Below are positions 1-9,033 of a stretch of DNA of 64,000 nucleotides, piece after piece. Under the pieces are notes generated by a model. It saw nothing but the letters and a program-made list of their open reading frames with translations, searched no databases and was not told the DNA's origin. The number at the start of each line of letters is the position of its first letter. Position 1 is the stretch's first letter. Source of the DNA: Pseudobdellovibrionaceae bacterium (lineage in GTDB: Bacteria; Bdellovibrionota; Bdellovibrionia; Bdellovibrionales; Bdellovibrionaceae). The stretch spans positions 1 through 64,000 of the forward strand of contig JALHMX010000010.1 in NCBI GenBank assembly GCA_022843825.1. Direction: 5' to 3'. The translations under genes and the position numbers were made by a program.

Positions 1-513
1 CGAAGTCACAGTGTAATTAGGCCCACGAGTTCCATGCTTCATGGAAATCCATCCCGGCGCCAGATTCGTAATTACAGAGGGAATAAAAAACGGGGAGATA
101 CGAGAAGGTCCTTTTTCAAGAAGTTTTTGATGCTGTTCTTCGATAAAGGGAAGTCCGCCCATACCAGTTCCGACAAAAACTCCGATTCTTGCAGCGTTTT
201 CGTCGGTGACTTTAAAACCGGACTGATCCATGGCCATTTGCGTACAGGTTAAAGCGTACTGAATAAATAGATCCATTTTCTTTTGATCTTTTTTATCTAC
301 TATGTGATCACAGTTAAAATTTTTAACTTCTCCAGCAAAACGCACATCAAAAGCAGCAGCATCAAACTTAGTGATGTTTGCTATGCCGGAAACGCCATTG
401 ACGGCGTTCTTCCAGCTTTCGTCCATAGAAAGACCTAATGGCGAAATGGTTCCCACGCCAGTGATAACGACTCTTCTTAGGCCAGAAGGTTTAGTCGTTG
501 AGGTCGCGTTCAT
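1..513 (-). CDS. fabF: 3-oxoacyl-ACP synthase II (FabF), N-terminal part
   Basis: Condensing enzyme of fatty-acid elongation, which joins malonyl-ACP to acyl-ACP in the cytoplasm. The first 171 codons are present, starting at an ATG at 513-511 and running off the left edge without a stop. The N-terminus reads LRRVVITGVGTISPLG, typical of KAS II, and a GTGMGG stretch follows further in. The fragment stops just before the expected active-site cysteine, so catalysis cannot be checked. It lies 7 bases after acpP, the usual acpP-fabF order. The identification is firm from motif and position; only the C-terminal half is missing. Confidence 0.93.
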   Translation of the reverse strand, partial: MNATSTTKPSGLRRVVITGVGTISPLGLSMDESWKNAVNGVSGIANITKFDAAAFDVRFAGEVKNFNCDHIVDKKDQKKMDLFIQYALTCTQMAMDQSGFKVTDENAARIGVFVGTGMGGLPFIEEQHQKLLEKGPSRISPFFIPSVITNLAPGWISMKHGTRGPNYTVTS

Positions 514-520
514 AATTGCC

Positions 521-757
521 TTAGGCTTTTCCTTTAGTCACTAGGTAAGCTTGAACATCATTTACTGTTTTTAATTTTTCTGCGTCTTCATCTGGAATTT
601 CAAGATCAAACTCTTCTTCCATAGCCATAACTAATTCAACGATGTCTAAGCTATCAGCGCCTAAATCTTCGATAAACTTAGCTTCAAGTTTTACTTTTTC
701 AGGAGTAACACCTAATTGATCCACGATAATATTTTTTACTTTTTCTTGCACTGCCAT
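521..757 (-). CDS. acpP: Acyl carrier protein
   Basis: Carries growing acyl chains on a 4'-phosphopantetheine arm. The protein is 78 aa, small and acidic, with the GADSLD motif; Ser36 is the expected attachment site. An in-frame ATG seven codons upstream exists, but an AAGGAG lies 5 bases before the ATG at 757, so that start is chosen and the upstream ATG is read as leader. It sits between fabG and fabF. A TATAAT-like box at 784-789 may give it its own promoter. Confidence 0.97.
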   Translation of the reverse strand: MAVQEKVKNIIVDQLGVTPEKVKLEAKFIEDLGADSLDIVELVMAMEEEFDLEIPDEDAEKLKTVNDVQAYLVTKGKA

Positions 758-783
758 TTTAATCTCCTTGTAGTTCATTTTTT

Positions 784-789
784 ATTATA
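784..789 (-). promoter_or_regulatory. Possible -10 box of an acpP promoter
   Basis: The minus strand reads TATAAT in the 50-base gap between fabG and acpP. No good -35 box is visible at 16-18 bases (best 3 of 6). A private promoter for acpP would fit the high demand for this protein, but this is inference. Confidence 0.35.
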
Positions 790-807
790 AAACTAAGTTA
801 TAAACAT

Positions 808-1557
808 TTAATTTAAGTACATTCCACCGTTAATGTGAAGCGTTTGTCCAGTGATATAGGAAGCCGCATCACTCAGCAAAAAAGTAACTGCGGTAGCTAT
901 TTCCGAAGCCTCGCCTGGACGCCCTAGGGGAATTCGATCTGAAAAGTGTTTCAGTTGCTCTTCAGACAGTTTTTTAGTCATATCGCTAGCTATGTAACCC
1001 GGCGAGATACAATTAGCTCGGATGCTTCGTGAAGCAAACTCTAATGCTATCGATCTAGTAAAACCTTCCAGGCCGGCTTTACTAGCTGAATAATTCGATT
1101 GCCCGGCATTGCCGGTGGCGCCGACCACAGAGGATATATTGACAAAGGCACCTATACGGTTTTTAAGCATAGATTTAGAAAAAAATTTTGTAACATAAAA
1201 CACACCTTCCAGGTTGGTTTTAATAACATCTGAAAAGTCTTCATTTTTCATCCGCAGAATCAATTGATCTTTTGTTATGCCAGCATTGTTAACTACGCCG
1301 TGCACTTGGCCTAGTTTTTCAAGAACTTGCGCACCGACGTCTTCAACGTTTTCAGGTTTTGACACATCCAACTTAAAACAGCAGTGGCCGGAGCCTTTAA
1401 GTGAATTTAAAACTTCTTCAGCAGCAGCTTGTTGACTTGAATAAGTAAAAGCTACGCGGGCGCCATCATCAGCCAATTGCTTTACGATAGCAGCGCCGAT
1501 GCCACGACTTCCGCCGGTAACGAATACGTTTTTATTTTCTAAAGACAAAATATTCAT
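808..1557 (-). CDS. fabG: 3-oxoacyl-ACP reductase (FabG)
   Basis: NADPH-dependent reduction of 3-oxoacyl-ACP, a short-chain dehydrogenase. The 249-aa protein shows the GGSRGIG nucleotide-binding turn (residues 15-21), NNAG at 90-93, a catalytic Ser near 143 and Tyr156/Lys160 in YSASK. The ATG at 1557 gives the family-length N-terminus (MNILSLENK); an in-frame ATG four codons upstream (1569) is possible but neither has a strong ribosome site. It lies between fabD and acpP in the cluster. Confidence 0.96.
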   Translation of the reverse strand: MNILSLENKNVFVTGGSRGIGAAIVKQLADDGARVAFTYSSQQAAAEEVLNSLKGSGHCCFKLDVSKPENVEDVGAQVLEKLGQVHGVVNNAGITKDQLILRMKNEDFSDVIKTNLEGVFYVTKFFSKSMLKNRIGAFVNISSVVGATGNAGQSNYSASKAGLEGFTRSIALEFASRSIRANCISPGYIASDMTKKLSEEQLKHFSDRIPLGRPGEASEIATAVTFLLSDAASYITGQTLHINGGMYLN

Positions 1558-1611
1558 AGGCACCATCATCAGCTACTTAGAGTGTTTACTCAAGACCTTT
1601 TTAGAGGCATT

Positions 1612-2583
1612 TTATAGACTTTCCAATGCTTTTAAATCGTCCAAACTAGAGGTGGAATAAACTTTAAAAAAGTCACCATCAATTTTTTTCAATAAACCCT
1701 TAAGCACACTGCCATGTCCGCACTCGATAACTGTAGAGTGATTTAAAGATTTTAGCTTTTGCATGCTCTGCATCCATAAAACCGGAGCCGAAACTTGACG
1801 AACTAAATTTTCCTTTAGCACAGAAGATTCAGTTTCTGGTTGTGCGTGGAAATTTTGGACAATGGAAAATGAAGAGTCCCTAAAAGCAATATCATTTAAA
1901 AAAGTGCGCATCTTATCTTCAGCCGGTTTCATCATAGAACAATGGAAAGGGGCTGAAACTTGTAATGGAATAAGTTTACATCGCTTAGCTTCGCCGAGAT
2001 TGTTTTCTAAAAAAATTTCAGGTTTAAAATTATCTTTAAGCCAGTCCAAAGCCTTTAAATTTCCACTAATAACTATCTGTCCATCACAATTATAGTTAGC
2101 AGGATTAACGGGTTTTTGTCTGGAGTTTTCTTCAGCCCACTGACACAAAAATTCAGTTTGTTTTTCATTTAAACCTAAAGTCGCGGTCATTCCACCAAGA
2201 CCTACCGGAACTGCATTCTGCATAGCTTGACCGCGAAATCGAACCGCTTTAACGGCATCTTTGAATCTTAATGAACCACTGATTACAAAAGAGGAGTACT
2301 CCCCAATGGAGTGCCCTGCGGTAATAGAAACCTGAACTCCAAACTGTTTTTGAATGACTGCAGCCGTAGCACAGCTTACAGTTAATAACGCAGGTTGAGT
2401 ATTCTCTGTTAATGCGAGAGTTTTATCATCAGATTCGAAGCACAATTTTTTAATATCAAAAGAAATAGCATCGCTAGCTTCCTCAAAAATATGTTTTGCC
2501 TCAGAAAAATTATCAAACAAGAATTTCCCCATTCCAACAGCTTGACTGCCTTGACCGGGAAATAAAAATGCAGCGGTTTTCAT
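1612..2583 (-). CDS. fabD: Malonyl-CoA:ACP transacylase (FabD)
   Basis: Loads malonyl groups from CoA onto ACP for fatty-acid synthesis. The 323-aa protein has the N-terminal FPGQGSQ motif and the nucleophile elbow GHSIGE with Ser92, as in the family, plus a late His-containing segment. An AAAGGAT lies upstream of the ATG. It starts 13 bases after the fabH stop, consistent with one transcript. Confidence 0.96.
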   Translation of the reverse strand: MKTAAFLFPGQGSQAVGMGKFLFDNFSEAKHIFEEASDAISFDIKKLCFESDDKTLALTENTQPALLTVSCATAAVIQKQFGVQVSITAGHSIGEYSSFVISGSLRFKDAVKAVRFRGQAMQNAVPVGLGGMTATLGLNEKQTEFLCQWAEENSRQKPVNPANYNCDGQIVISGNLKALDWLKDNFKPEIFLENNLGEAKRCKLIPLQVSAPFHCSMMKPAEDKMRTFLNDIAFRDSSFSIVQNFHAQPETESSVLKENLVRQVSAPVLWMQSMQKLKSLNHSTVIECGHGSVLKGLLKKIDGDFFKVYSTSSLDDLKALESL

Positions 2584-2596
2584 AGATTAGAATCCT

Positions 2597-3583
2597 TTAG
2601 TAACGAAGCAGTACAGAGCCTGCCGTTAAGCCTGCACCAAATGCAGTTAATAAAATAAGTTGGCCGCGTTGAATGCGTCCATCAGCCACGGCCATATCAA
2701 AAGCTATCGGAATAGAAGCGGCAGAAGTGTTACCTGTTTCATGTACAGTTGATATAACTTTACTTAAAGGGAATTTAAACTGATCTGCTACGGCCTCAGT
2801 AATACGAAGATTAGCTTGATGAGGAACGATCCAGTCTATTTGTTCAGGAGAGGTATTGGTCGACTCTAAAGCTTCCTTGCAGCAAGCGGCCATAGTGCGA
2901 GTGGCGTTTTTAAAAATTTCTTTACCCTTCATTTTCATGAAATGAGATTTATTATCTAGAACAGCCTGAGAGAAAGGAACTTTAGTGCCTCCGGCTTCAG
3001 CCCAGAGGAGTTCAGCATGTTGACCTTCGGCGCGAGCATGACCTGTTAAAATCACGTTAGTTTCTTTTTCCTCAGCGCGTGTCAAAATAAATGCCCCAGC
3101 TCCGTCACCGAATAAGATACAGGTATCGCGATCTTTGTAGTCGAGCATACGAGTTAAGCTTTCAGCTCCAACGACTAGAATATTTTTATAAAAACCAGTT
3201 CGAATAAATTGATCTGCTACAATAACGCTATATAGAAATCCTGAGCAGGCGGCGTTCAGATCAAAAGCCATCACGTTTCTGGCTCCAAGTTTTGATTGAA
3301 CAATGCAAGAGGTTGCAGGCATTTTGTAATCGCCCGATAGGGTAGCGACCAAAATCAAATCAAGATCTTCTGCTTTCATATTGGCGTCTTTTAACGCTTT
3401 CTGAGCCGCTCGTACGATCATGTCTGAGGTACCTTCACCTTCGGCAATAACGTGTCGGCGTTCAATACCAGTTCTTTGAACAATCCAATCATGTGAAGTA
3501 TCAACCATTTTTTCCAGATCGTGGTTGGTTAATACTTTTTCCGGTAAAAAAGATCCGATGCCAGCGATTTTGGTTTTAAACAT
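2597..3583 (-). CDS. fabH: 3-oxoacyl-ACP synthase III (FabH)
   Basis: Starts fatty-acid synthesis by condensing acetyl-CoA or another short acyl-CoA with malonyl-ACP. The 328-aa protein carries the catalytic triad: Cys113 in NAACSGF, His in PHQANLRI and Asn in ETGNTSAAS. It follows rpmF by 4 bases with no clear ribosome site of its own, so translation is probably coupled. In many bacteria plsX lies between rpmF and fabH; here it is absent. Confidence 0.97.
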   Translation of the reverse strand: MFKTKIAGIGSFLPEKVLTNHDLEKMVDTSHDWIVQRTGIERRHVIAEGEGTSDMIVRAAQKALKDANMKAEDLDLILVATLSGDYKMPATSCIVQSKLGARNVMAFDLNAACSGFLYSVIVADQFIRTGFYKNILVVGAESLTRMLDYKDRDTCILFGDGAGAFILTRAEEKETNVILTGHARAEGQHAELLWAEAGGTKVPFSQAVLDNKSHFMKMKGKEIFKNATRTMAACCKEALESTNTSPEQIDWIVPHQANLRITEAVADQFKFPLSKVISTVHETGNTSAASIPIAFDMAVADGRIQRGQLILLTAFGAGLTAGSVLLRY

Positions 3584-3587
3584 AGGA

Positions 3588-3782
3588 TTAAGCTTTAGAC
3601 TTAGATGCGCTTATCTGTTTACCTTTGTAGTAAAGAGCTCCGTCAGCGGCTTTGAAAGCAACATGTGGACGCACAAGTTCACCAGATTTTTTATCAATTG
3701 CTGTTGCAGGCGCACTAATCGCGTCATGCGAGCGTCTCATATCGCGGCGAGATTTCGATGTTTTCTTCTTCGGTGTAGGCAT
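3588..3782 (-). CDS. rpmF: 50S ribosomal protein L32
   Basis: A 64-aa basic protein beginning [17 protein letters not shown], the L32 signature, and ending with the tyrosine-containing YYKGKQ segment. It has no cysteines, so it is the non-zinc-ribbon form. A GGAGGAAAA lies directly upstream. It follows the YceD-family gene, as in many bacterial yceD-rpmF pairs. Confidence 0.97.
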   Translation of the reverse strand: MPTPKKKTSKSRRDMRRSHDAISAPATAIDKKSGELVRPHVAFKAADGALYYKGKQISASKSKA

Positions 3783-3837
3783 TTTTCCTCCTGATTCAAG
3801 GTCTAATATTTAATTTTTCAAAGGATATAGTTATGGT

Positions 3838-4425
3838 TTAAGTTCGACTTTTAGGCAAGGTTTGTTTTAAGTTCTTAAGGACATTAAATGGGTTTTCCTT
3901 TTCCTTGGCTTTTTCAAAATTGCCCATATCTTCATCATACTTGATTTCTTGGTTTAGATTCATTTTTAGGCAAACCTTGCAATTACCATCTGCATCAGCT
4001 TCAGGTTTAGGATTAAAGGGGACTGATAGCGCAATGGCTTGATGGCTGAATTCGCCAACTTCAAAAGTATGACCATGGTACTCAGTCACAGAGGGGCCTG
4101 ATTCATTCAATTCTGAGAAGTGATTAGATCGAGACTGCTTTTCAAGCTCCTTATCAGGACCCGCAGATTGAATTAAGATTTCATGCAACCGCGTATTAAT
4201 TTTAAAATTAAAAGTTTCGCCACACAACGAACAAATCTCAGAAGTGGTTGTTTGGATTTGTCCTTTAAGCTCATAGTCATGGGTATTTAATGGAGTAATC
4301 GAAAACTTCACTTCATAAGGGTGACTGCCCACTAAGTCTTTAATCTCTGAAGTCAATTCAGCGCTCTTATGGCTAAGTTCAAACTCTCGACCATTTTCTG
4401 GAATTTCATTTAAATTAATTTTCAT
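3838..4425 (-). CDS. YceD/DUF177 family protein
   Basis: A 195-aa protein of the DUF177 family, members of which are linked to 23S rRNA accumulation and ribosome assembly and usually sit directly before rpmF, as here. Two cysteine pairs are visible, CSLC near the middle and CKVC in the C-terminal third, a possible metal site seen in this family. The ATG at 4425 overlaps the stop of the preceding gene as ATGA, which supports this start over an in-frame GTG at 4434. Confidence 0.85.
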   Translation of the reverse strand: MKINLNEIPENGREFELSHKSAELTSEIKDLVGSHPYEVKFSITPLNTHDYELKGQIQTTTSEICSLCGETFNFKINTRLHEILIQSAGPDKELEKQSRSNHFSELNESGPSVTEYHGHTFEVGEFSHQAIALSVPFNPKPEADADGNCKVCLKMNLNQEIKYDEDMGNFEKAKEKENPFNVLKNLKQTLPKSRT

Positions 4426-5063
4426 GTCGCCCACCCATAATTAAAACTTATGCTTATACGTTCCTGAGTGCAGGTCTGTCGAGGAACTTCATGCTTAAGC
4501 CAGCTTTCAAAAAGTACTAAATAACCGCTTAATGGTTTAAGTTCAATATATCTTTGGTTTTCTGGTTTCGCTGTAGACTTTACAGAGGGTGTATTCATAA
4601 ATAGTCCCATCCGAGGGTCTTCAAACTTTAAAGAGCTAGATCCCTTAGGAACATCGACATAAAAAGTTCCACTGATCACCGAAAGCGGGTGCGTGTGGGC
4701 TGAGTGCGAAGCATTCTTTCCCATGATATTAACCCAGCAGTAAGTCATTTTTAAGTCGTCAGCAGCGATATCGTAATCCAAATCCTGAATGAATTTTTTA
4801 ATATGTTTATTAATCTGTTTTTCGAGGTCTTTAAAACTTGATGAGACCTGGTGTAATCGATCAAAACCAGCTTGTGTTGAACCGTAACTGGTATACCCAA
4901 AGGCGTAGCTCTGTGCAGACCAGGCTCTTCCCAAAGAGTCAGCTTTTTTAATTTGATAGGCCTCTTTTTTAAGGTCATTAATCAGCCTTTTTGAGCTCTT
5001 ACTTGGAAGTTGAGCTGAGTAGATATGAGTGGCAAAGTATTGCTGATTTCGCTTGCGTAACAT
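4422..5063 (-). CDS. Putative 2OG-Fe(II) oxygenase, TIGR02466-like
   Basis: A 213-aa protein whose C-terminal half looks like an iron/2-oxoglutarate oxygenase fold: HTHP (His123, His125) followed by SGTFYVDVP, then KHEVPR (His191) and ERISISFNYGW with Arg202. These fit the small putative 2OG oxygenase family TIGR02466, whose substrates are mostly unknown. The gene ends in a 4-base ATGA overlap with the YceD gene, suggesting cotranscription with the ribosome/fatty-acid cluster. Family assignment is by motif recall; the substrate is unknown. Confidence 0.72.
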   Translation of the reverse strand: MLRKRNQQYFATHIYSAQLPSKSSKRLINDLKKEAYQIKKADSLGRAWSAQSYAFGYTSYGSTQAGFDRLHQVSSSFKDLEKQINKHIKKFIQDLDYDIAADDLKMTYCWVNIMGKNASHSAHTHPLSVISGTFYVDVPKGSSSLKFEDPRMGLFMNTPSVKSTAKPENQRYIELKPLSGYLVLFESWLKHEVPRQTCTQERISISFNYGWAT

Positions 5064-5065
5064 AA

Positions 5066-5131
5066 TGGTTATTTAACCAAATTTACTTATAAAGTCGATC
5101 CCTGTTTAGTCCTGTATAAAATAAATACAGG
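5066..5131. promoter_or_regulatory. Two small inverted repeats between divergent genes
   Basis: The divergent gap 5064-5246 contains a 6-bp inverted repeat TGGTTA-tt-TAACCA at 5066-5079, just upstream of the oxygenase start, and a 7-bp repeat CCTGTAT-7-ATACAGG at 5111-5131. Either could be an operator; neither has a clear poly-T tail. No convincing -35/-10 pair was found. Confidence 0.3.
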
Positions 5132-5246
5132 TAATAAAGGGTCATCGCCTTCAAAATGCATATAGCACATTAAAATGAGTCATAATGAGACACTCTTTTG
5201 GCATCAAGTTAGCAATAACTATGAGTATAGAAATAAGGAGTTTTAT

Positions 5247-5570
5247 ATGAAAACAATAATCTTAACCCTGGTTGCTTTAACTTTTGCAACTGTTGGAGCT
5301 ACGGCTAAAACCAATTTTGGTGAGCTTATCGTCGAAAATTCTAAAGCTCAAAATGAGTTACATAGTCAGATCAAATCAACAGTAAAAGCTGTTAATGTGG
5401 CTAAAAGAGAAGCTATCGATGGTGACAAGACAGTCTCTATCGCTAGTGAAACCTACCACGTTAAAACGAATAAAAACTTTCTTACTTTTGAAAAAGAAAA
5501 GAAGTTTTATAAAGAATCTGAATCTCAGGCTCATAAAAGACTTGCAGAAGAGTTTCAAAACTTAGAATAA
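5247..5570 (+). CDS. Small exported protein of unknown function
   Basis: A 107-aa protein with a clear signal peptide (MKTIILTLVALTFATVGATA, then KTNF). The mature part is charged and probably helical, rich in Lys and Glu. An AAGGAG 6 bases before the ATG at 5247 decides this start over an upstream in-frame ATG at 5175. A second small exported protein follows after 10 bases. I do not recognise the family. Confidence 0.75.
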   Translation: MKTIILTLVALTFATVGATAKTNFGELIVENSKAQNELHSQIKSTVKAVNVAKREAIDGDKTVSIASETYHVKTNKNFLTFEKEKKFYKESESQAHKRLAEEFQNLE

Positions 5571-5580
5571 TCATGATGTA

Positions 5581-5979
5581 ATGATTACATCAGCACTTAT
5601 ATCAGTAGCCATTTTATGGAGCGGAGATTTCTCCGCTCGTTTGCAATTTGATGGTACGTTGCAGTCTGAAATTAAGGGTGAATTTATTCAACCTGTGGAC
5701 ACACAGAACTCTCAAAACTGTGAAGTTTTCGGTCATTTTAGCGAAGTTAAGCACAAAGAAAAATCCTCAATTGAAAAATTTTTGCGCATAGAGTTTAAGT
5801 TTTTATGCACCGATAAGGGGCAGATAAAAACTATTCGGCTTGCTCCTGAGTTAATACGACTATCTGACTTAAAAACACACTCAAAGACAGTTTTTATCTC
5901 TGAAAAATTCAAAAAAAATTCTTTCAAAATTGAAAATTACTCTCTGCAAGTGATTAAATCTCCCTCTGAAAAGAAATAA
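5581..5979 (+). CDS. Hypothetical exported protein
   Basis: A 132-aa protein with a hydrophobic signal-like N-terminus (MITSALISVAILWSG) and a mature part that appears to alternate beta strands with charged turns, including two cysteines. It starts 10 bases after the preceding small exported protein without a good ribosome site, so it may be translated by coupling. No family is recognised; the start is uncertain. Confidence 0.55.
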   Translation: MITSALISVAILWSGDFSARLQFDGTLQSEIKGEFIQPVDTQNSQNCEVFGHFSEVKHKEKSSIEKFLRIEFKFLCTDKGQIKTIRLAPELIRLSDLKTHSKTVFISEKFKKNSFKIENYSLQVIKSPSEKK

Positions 5980-6064
5980 TTATTAAGTCAACGCGAAGTG
6001 TAACAACTAGCTAATTTTGCCAATTCAAACAAGAATTTCAACTTACATTAAGTTGGAGTTATAT

Positions 6065-7180
6065 ATGGGAACATTTGAAGTTATTGCACAGCATGGAAAC
6101 CACGAAGAAATTTTATTCTGCCAAGATGAAAAAGTAGGATTAAAAGCGATTATAGCAATTCATAACACAGCGTTAGGTCCGGCCCTAGGTGGAACGCGCA
6201 TGTGGAACTATAAAACAGAAGAAGATGCTTTAATCGACGTATTAAGATTATCTAAAGGAATGACTTACAAAGCCGCTGCTGCCGGATTAAATCTAGGTGG
6301 AGGTAAAGCTGTGATTATAGGAGACCCCAAAACTCAAAAATCAGAGGGTCTCTTCCGCGCTTTTGGACATTTTGTAAATTCACTAAATGGTAAATATATT
6401 ACTGCTGAAGATGTAGGAACAAGCGTTGATGATATGGAATATATTTATATGGAAACACCGTGGGTGACTGGAATCCCAAAAGACTTTGGAGGCTCCGGTG
6501 ATCCATCACCTTACACTGCTCATGGAGTGCTGATGGGAGTTAAAGCCGCCGCTCATGAAAAATTTGGTACAGATTCACTAAAAGGTATGCGCATAGCTGT
6601 TCAAGGTTTAGGTAACGTCGGTTCGCATTTAGTTAAGTATCTACACGAAGAAGGTGCAAAAGTTATTGTGTCCGACATTGATCAAGCGCGAGTTAAATAT
6701 TGCCACGATCAATTTGGAGTAGAAGTTGTTTCTCCGGATGCTATTCTTTCTGTTGAGTGTGATATCCAGTCACCTTGCGCTTTAGGTGCAATAGTTAACG
6801 ACCAAACTATTGGTAAATTTAAATGTAAAGCTATTGCTGGCGGAGCTAACAATCAATTAGCTGAAGCTAAACACGGGGACCAGCTTCGAGAGCTTGGAAT
6901 TTTGTACGCTCCAGACTATGTTGTTAATGCCGGTGGTTTGATGAATGTCTTTGTAGAGCTTGAAGGTTACTCTCCTGAGCGCGCCTTTGAAAAAACTCGT
7001 AAAGTTTATGACAACGTAAAACGTGTCTTTCAAATAGCTAAAAGAGATAACATTGCAACGAACATTGCTGCCGACAAATCTGCTGAAGAGCGACTAGAAA
7101 CTATTGGCCGACTTAAACAACGTCATCCGGGAAATTCAAATCGTGCATTTACGACTTTACGTGAAGTTAATAACCGCTAG
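6065..7180 (+). CDS. Leucine (branched-chain amino acid) dehydrogenase
   Basis: NAD-dependent oxidative deamination of leucine/valine/isoleucine to 2-oxo acids, of the Glu/Leu/Phe/Val dehydrogenase family. The 371-aa protein shows KGMTYK (Lys69), the GGGKAVI motif (Lys81), TAEDVGT and the Rossmann segment QGLGNVG, all close to Bacillus leucine dehydrogenase. A GGAG 6 bases before the ATG at 6065 sets the start; an upstream in-frame start at 6017 has none. It leads a run with yfgM- and bamB-like genes, probably by chance of operon layout. It could provide branched-chain precursors for FabH, which is inference. Confidence 0.9.
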   Translation: MGTFEVIAQHGNHEEILFCQDEKVGLKAIIAIHNTALGPALGGTRMWNYKTEEDALIDVLRLSKGMTYKAAAAGLNLGGGKAVIIGDPKTQKSEGLFRAFGHFVNSLNGKYITAEDVGTSVDDMEYIYMETPWVTGIPKDFGGSGDPSPYTAHGVLMGVKAAAHEKFGTDSLKGMRIAVQGLGNVGSHLVKYLHEEGAKVIVSDIDQARVKYCHDQFGVEVVSPDAILSVECDIQSPCALGAIVNDQTIGKFKCKAIAGGANNQLAEAKHGDQLRELGILYAPDYVVNAGGLMNVFVELEGYSPERAFEKTRKVYDNVKRVFQIAKRDNIATNIAADKSAEERLETIGRLKQRHPGNSNRAFTTLREVNNR

Positions 7181-7194
7181 TATAAGGAATTAAG

Positions 7195-7875
7195 ATGGAA
7201 TTTTTTGAAAAAAATGGTCGCTCAATAGGAATAGCTTTTTTAGTTTTTATTTTGGTCGGATCAGCGATGGCACTTTATAGTTATTCCAATCAAAAAAAAG
7301 AGCAAGAAGCCCAAGAAAAATTGGCCACTATCGAATTTGGATATTCTCGTTACAAACAAGACGTCGATTCTGACAAAACTAAACCCGATGCTAAAGTAGC
7401 TGAAAGCGTAGCCAGTCAACGAAGTCAATTAATCTCTCAATTACGTCAATTTCTAGATTCTCATCAAAAAACAATTGCCTCTAGGATTGCTAGTCTTTAT
7501 TTATCTGAGTTATTGATCGCAGATAATCAGCGGACTGAGGCCGTTGAAGTTCTTAAAAAGTCTAATGTGGGTGCTAAAGATTTAACTTCGATCCTGGTTC
7601 AGAAGAAGTTGGCGGCTTTATTATCCGATAATGATCAATGTGAAGAAGCCCTTAAAATTTGGAATAATATTTCAGATCTTAAAGCGGCGAAGTTCGCTTC
7701 AGCTGAAATAAAAATTATGAAATCGTTATGTTATCAAAAAATGAATGATCTTGCAAAAGCCGAGCAGCTTTTAAAAGAAGTTAAAAATGATGGCTCAGAA
7801 GCCTCAGCGGCTTATGTTCAACATGCAGAACGTATTTTAAAACTTATTCAATTTAAAAAAGCCGCAGGCTCATGA
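7195..7875 (+). CDS. YfgM-like TPR membrane protein
   Basis: A 226-aa protein with one N-terminal membrane helix (about residues 12-30), a charged coiled segment and helical repeats resembling tetratricopeptide repeats. It has the layout of YfgM, a translocon-associated periplasmic protein encoded beside bamB in enterobacteria. An AAGGA precedes the ATG. Its stop overlaps the next ATG as ATGA, and that next gene is bamB-like, which supports the assignment. Confidence 0.7.
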   Translation: MEFFEKNGRSIGIAFLVFILVGSAMALYSYSNQKKEQEAQEKLATIEFGYSRYKQDVDSDKTKPDAKVAESVASQRSQLISQLRQFLDSHQKTIASRIASLYLSELLIADNQRTEAVEVLKKSNVGAKDLTSILVQKKLAALLSDNDQCEEALKIWNNISDLKAAKFASAEIKIMKSLCYQKMNDLAKAEQLLKEVKNDGSEASAAYVQHAERILKLIQFKKAAGS

Positions 7876-9020
7876 AATTCATACTTACTCTATTAGGAAT
7901 TGGACTTGTTGGCTGCCAAACAGTGAAAAGCAATTTAAATGATGCTCAAAATACTGTGGCGGTATCGCTTAAACCGGTTTGGGTTCAGGATACTTTATCT
8001 AAGGCGAACTTAGCTTATCGTAAGGTTAACTTGTTTACTCCAATTTTTTATAAAGATGCGATTATTACAGCTAATGCCCTGGAGGGTATTATTAGTTATA
8101 ATCGCAATACTCAAAAGCACAATTGGAAAACATACATGCGCTATGGCGTGGAGTCTTCAGGGGTACTCGTTGATAATCAACTCCTCGTAGGTGCGCTTGA
8201 TGGGCACATGTACTCTATTAATGCGGATACAGGACAAATCAATTGGAAATATGACACTAAAGCTGAAATAACTTCTCAGCCCATGGCACATAATAATATT
8301 CTCTATTTTCTTAACGGTGCTAACTCTCTTTTTAGTATAGATATTAGAACGGGGAGACAGCTCTGGGTTTATAACCGACAGGAAACAACTACTAAAATGA
8401 CCATACGGGGAGGCAGTCGCCCTACTTTTTCCAATGGCATTATATACAGTGGTTTTAGTGATGGCGCCTTAGTCGCTATAAATGCCTCTACCGGTACACC
8501 CTTATGGGAAGTGAATTTAAATAACAATTCCCGCTTCAAGGACATAGACGCTTCTCCAGTTATTGATGGGGAAAACATCTATATAAATAGCTATGATGAC
8601 AAACTTTACTGTTTATCTCGACAAAATGGATCTATTTTGTGGAGATACAACACGGGCGGCGCCACTGCGCCAGTAATCACAGGTAATAGACTCTATTTCA
8701 GCACATCAAGTGGATCGGTTATAAGTTTAAATAAAAACACCGGCGCACTTGAATGGAAAAAGGACGACATTAAGGGGATCGCTACCGAGCCGATTATCGT
8801 TAAAGGATTTTTAGTTTATGGCGAGTCCCAAGGCCCACTTAAATTGGTCGAGCTTTTAACCGGTAAAACTCAAGCCGTATTTGATCCAGGAAAAGGAATT
8901 ATGTCTAAGATAAGTTCAGATGGCAGCAATGAACTTTATTTTATTTCAGGAGAAGCTAATTTTTATCAAGTCAATATTGTTCCGGTAACTAGGGGCATGA
9001 TCCAATACCTAGTTAACTAA
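7872..9020 (+). CDS. bamB: BamB-like outer-membrane assembly lipoprotein
   Basis: A 382-aa lipoprotein (lipobox LVGC, Cys15) with repeated PQQ-type beta-propeller blades (motifs such as NADTGQINWKY, NASTGTPLWE, NKNTGALEWK). This is the architecture of BamB, a scaffold of the BAM complex that inserts beta-barrel proteins into the outer membrane. The overlap with the yfgM-like gene repeats the known yfgM-bamB pairing. Other PQQ-repeat lipoproteins exist, so orthology is likely rather than proven. Confidence 0.82.
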   Translation: MKFILTLLGIGLVGCQTVKSNLNDAQNTVAVSLKPVWVQDTLSKANLAYRKVNLFTPIFYKDAIITANALEGIISYNRNTQKHNWKTYMRYGVESSGVLVDNQLLVGALDGHMYSINADTGQINWKYDTKAEITSQPMAHNNILYFLNGANSLFSIDIRTGRQLWVYNRQETTTKMTIRGGSRPTFSNGIIYSGFSDGALVAINASTGTPLWEVNLNNNSRFKDIDASPVIDGENIYINSYDDKLYCLSRQNGSILWRYNTGGATAPVITGNRLYFSTSSGSVISLNKNTGALEWKKDDIKGIATEPIIVKGFLVYGESQGPLKLVELLTGKTQAVFDPGKGIMSKISSDGSNELYFISGEANFYQVNIVPVTRGMIQYLVN

Positions 9021-9033
9021 AAGGAGAAATAAA

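Noticed and set aside
34-252. Plus-strand reading frame of 72 codons near the left edge
   Set aside because: It is antisense to the recognised fabF coding sequence and has no ribosome site.
8000-9000. Periodic similarity suggesting a repeat array
   Set aside because: This is the protein-level PQQ beta-propeller repeat of the BamB-like protein.
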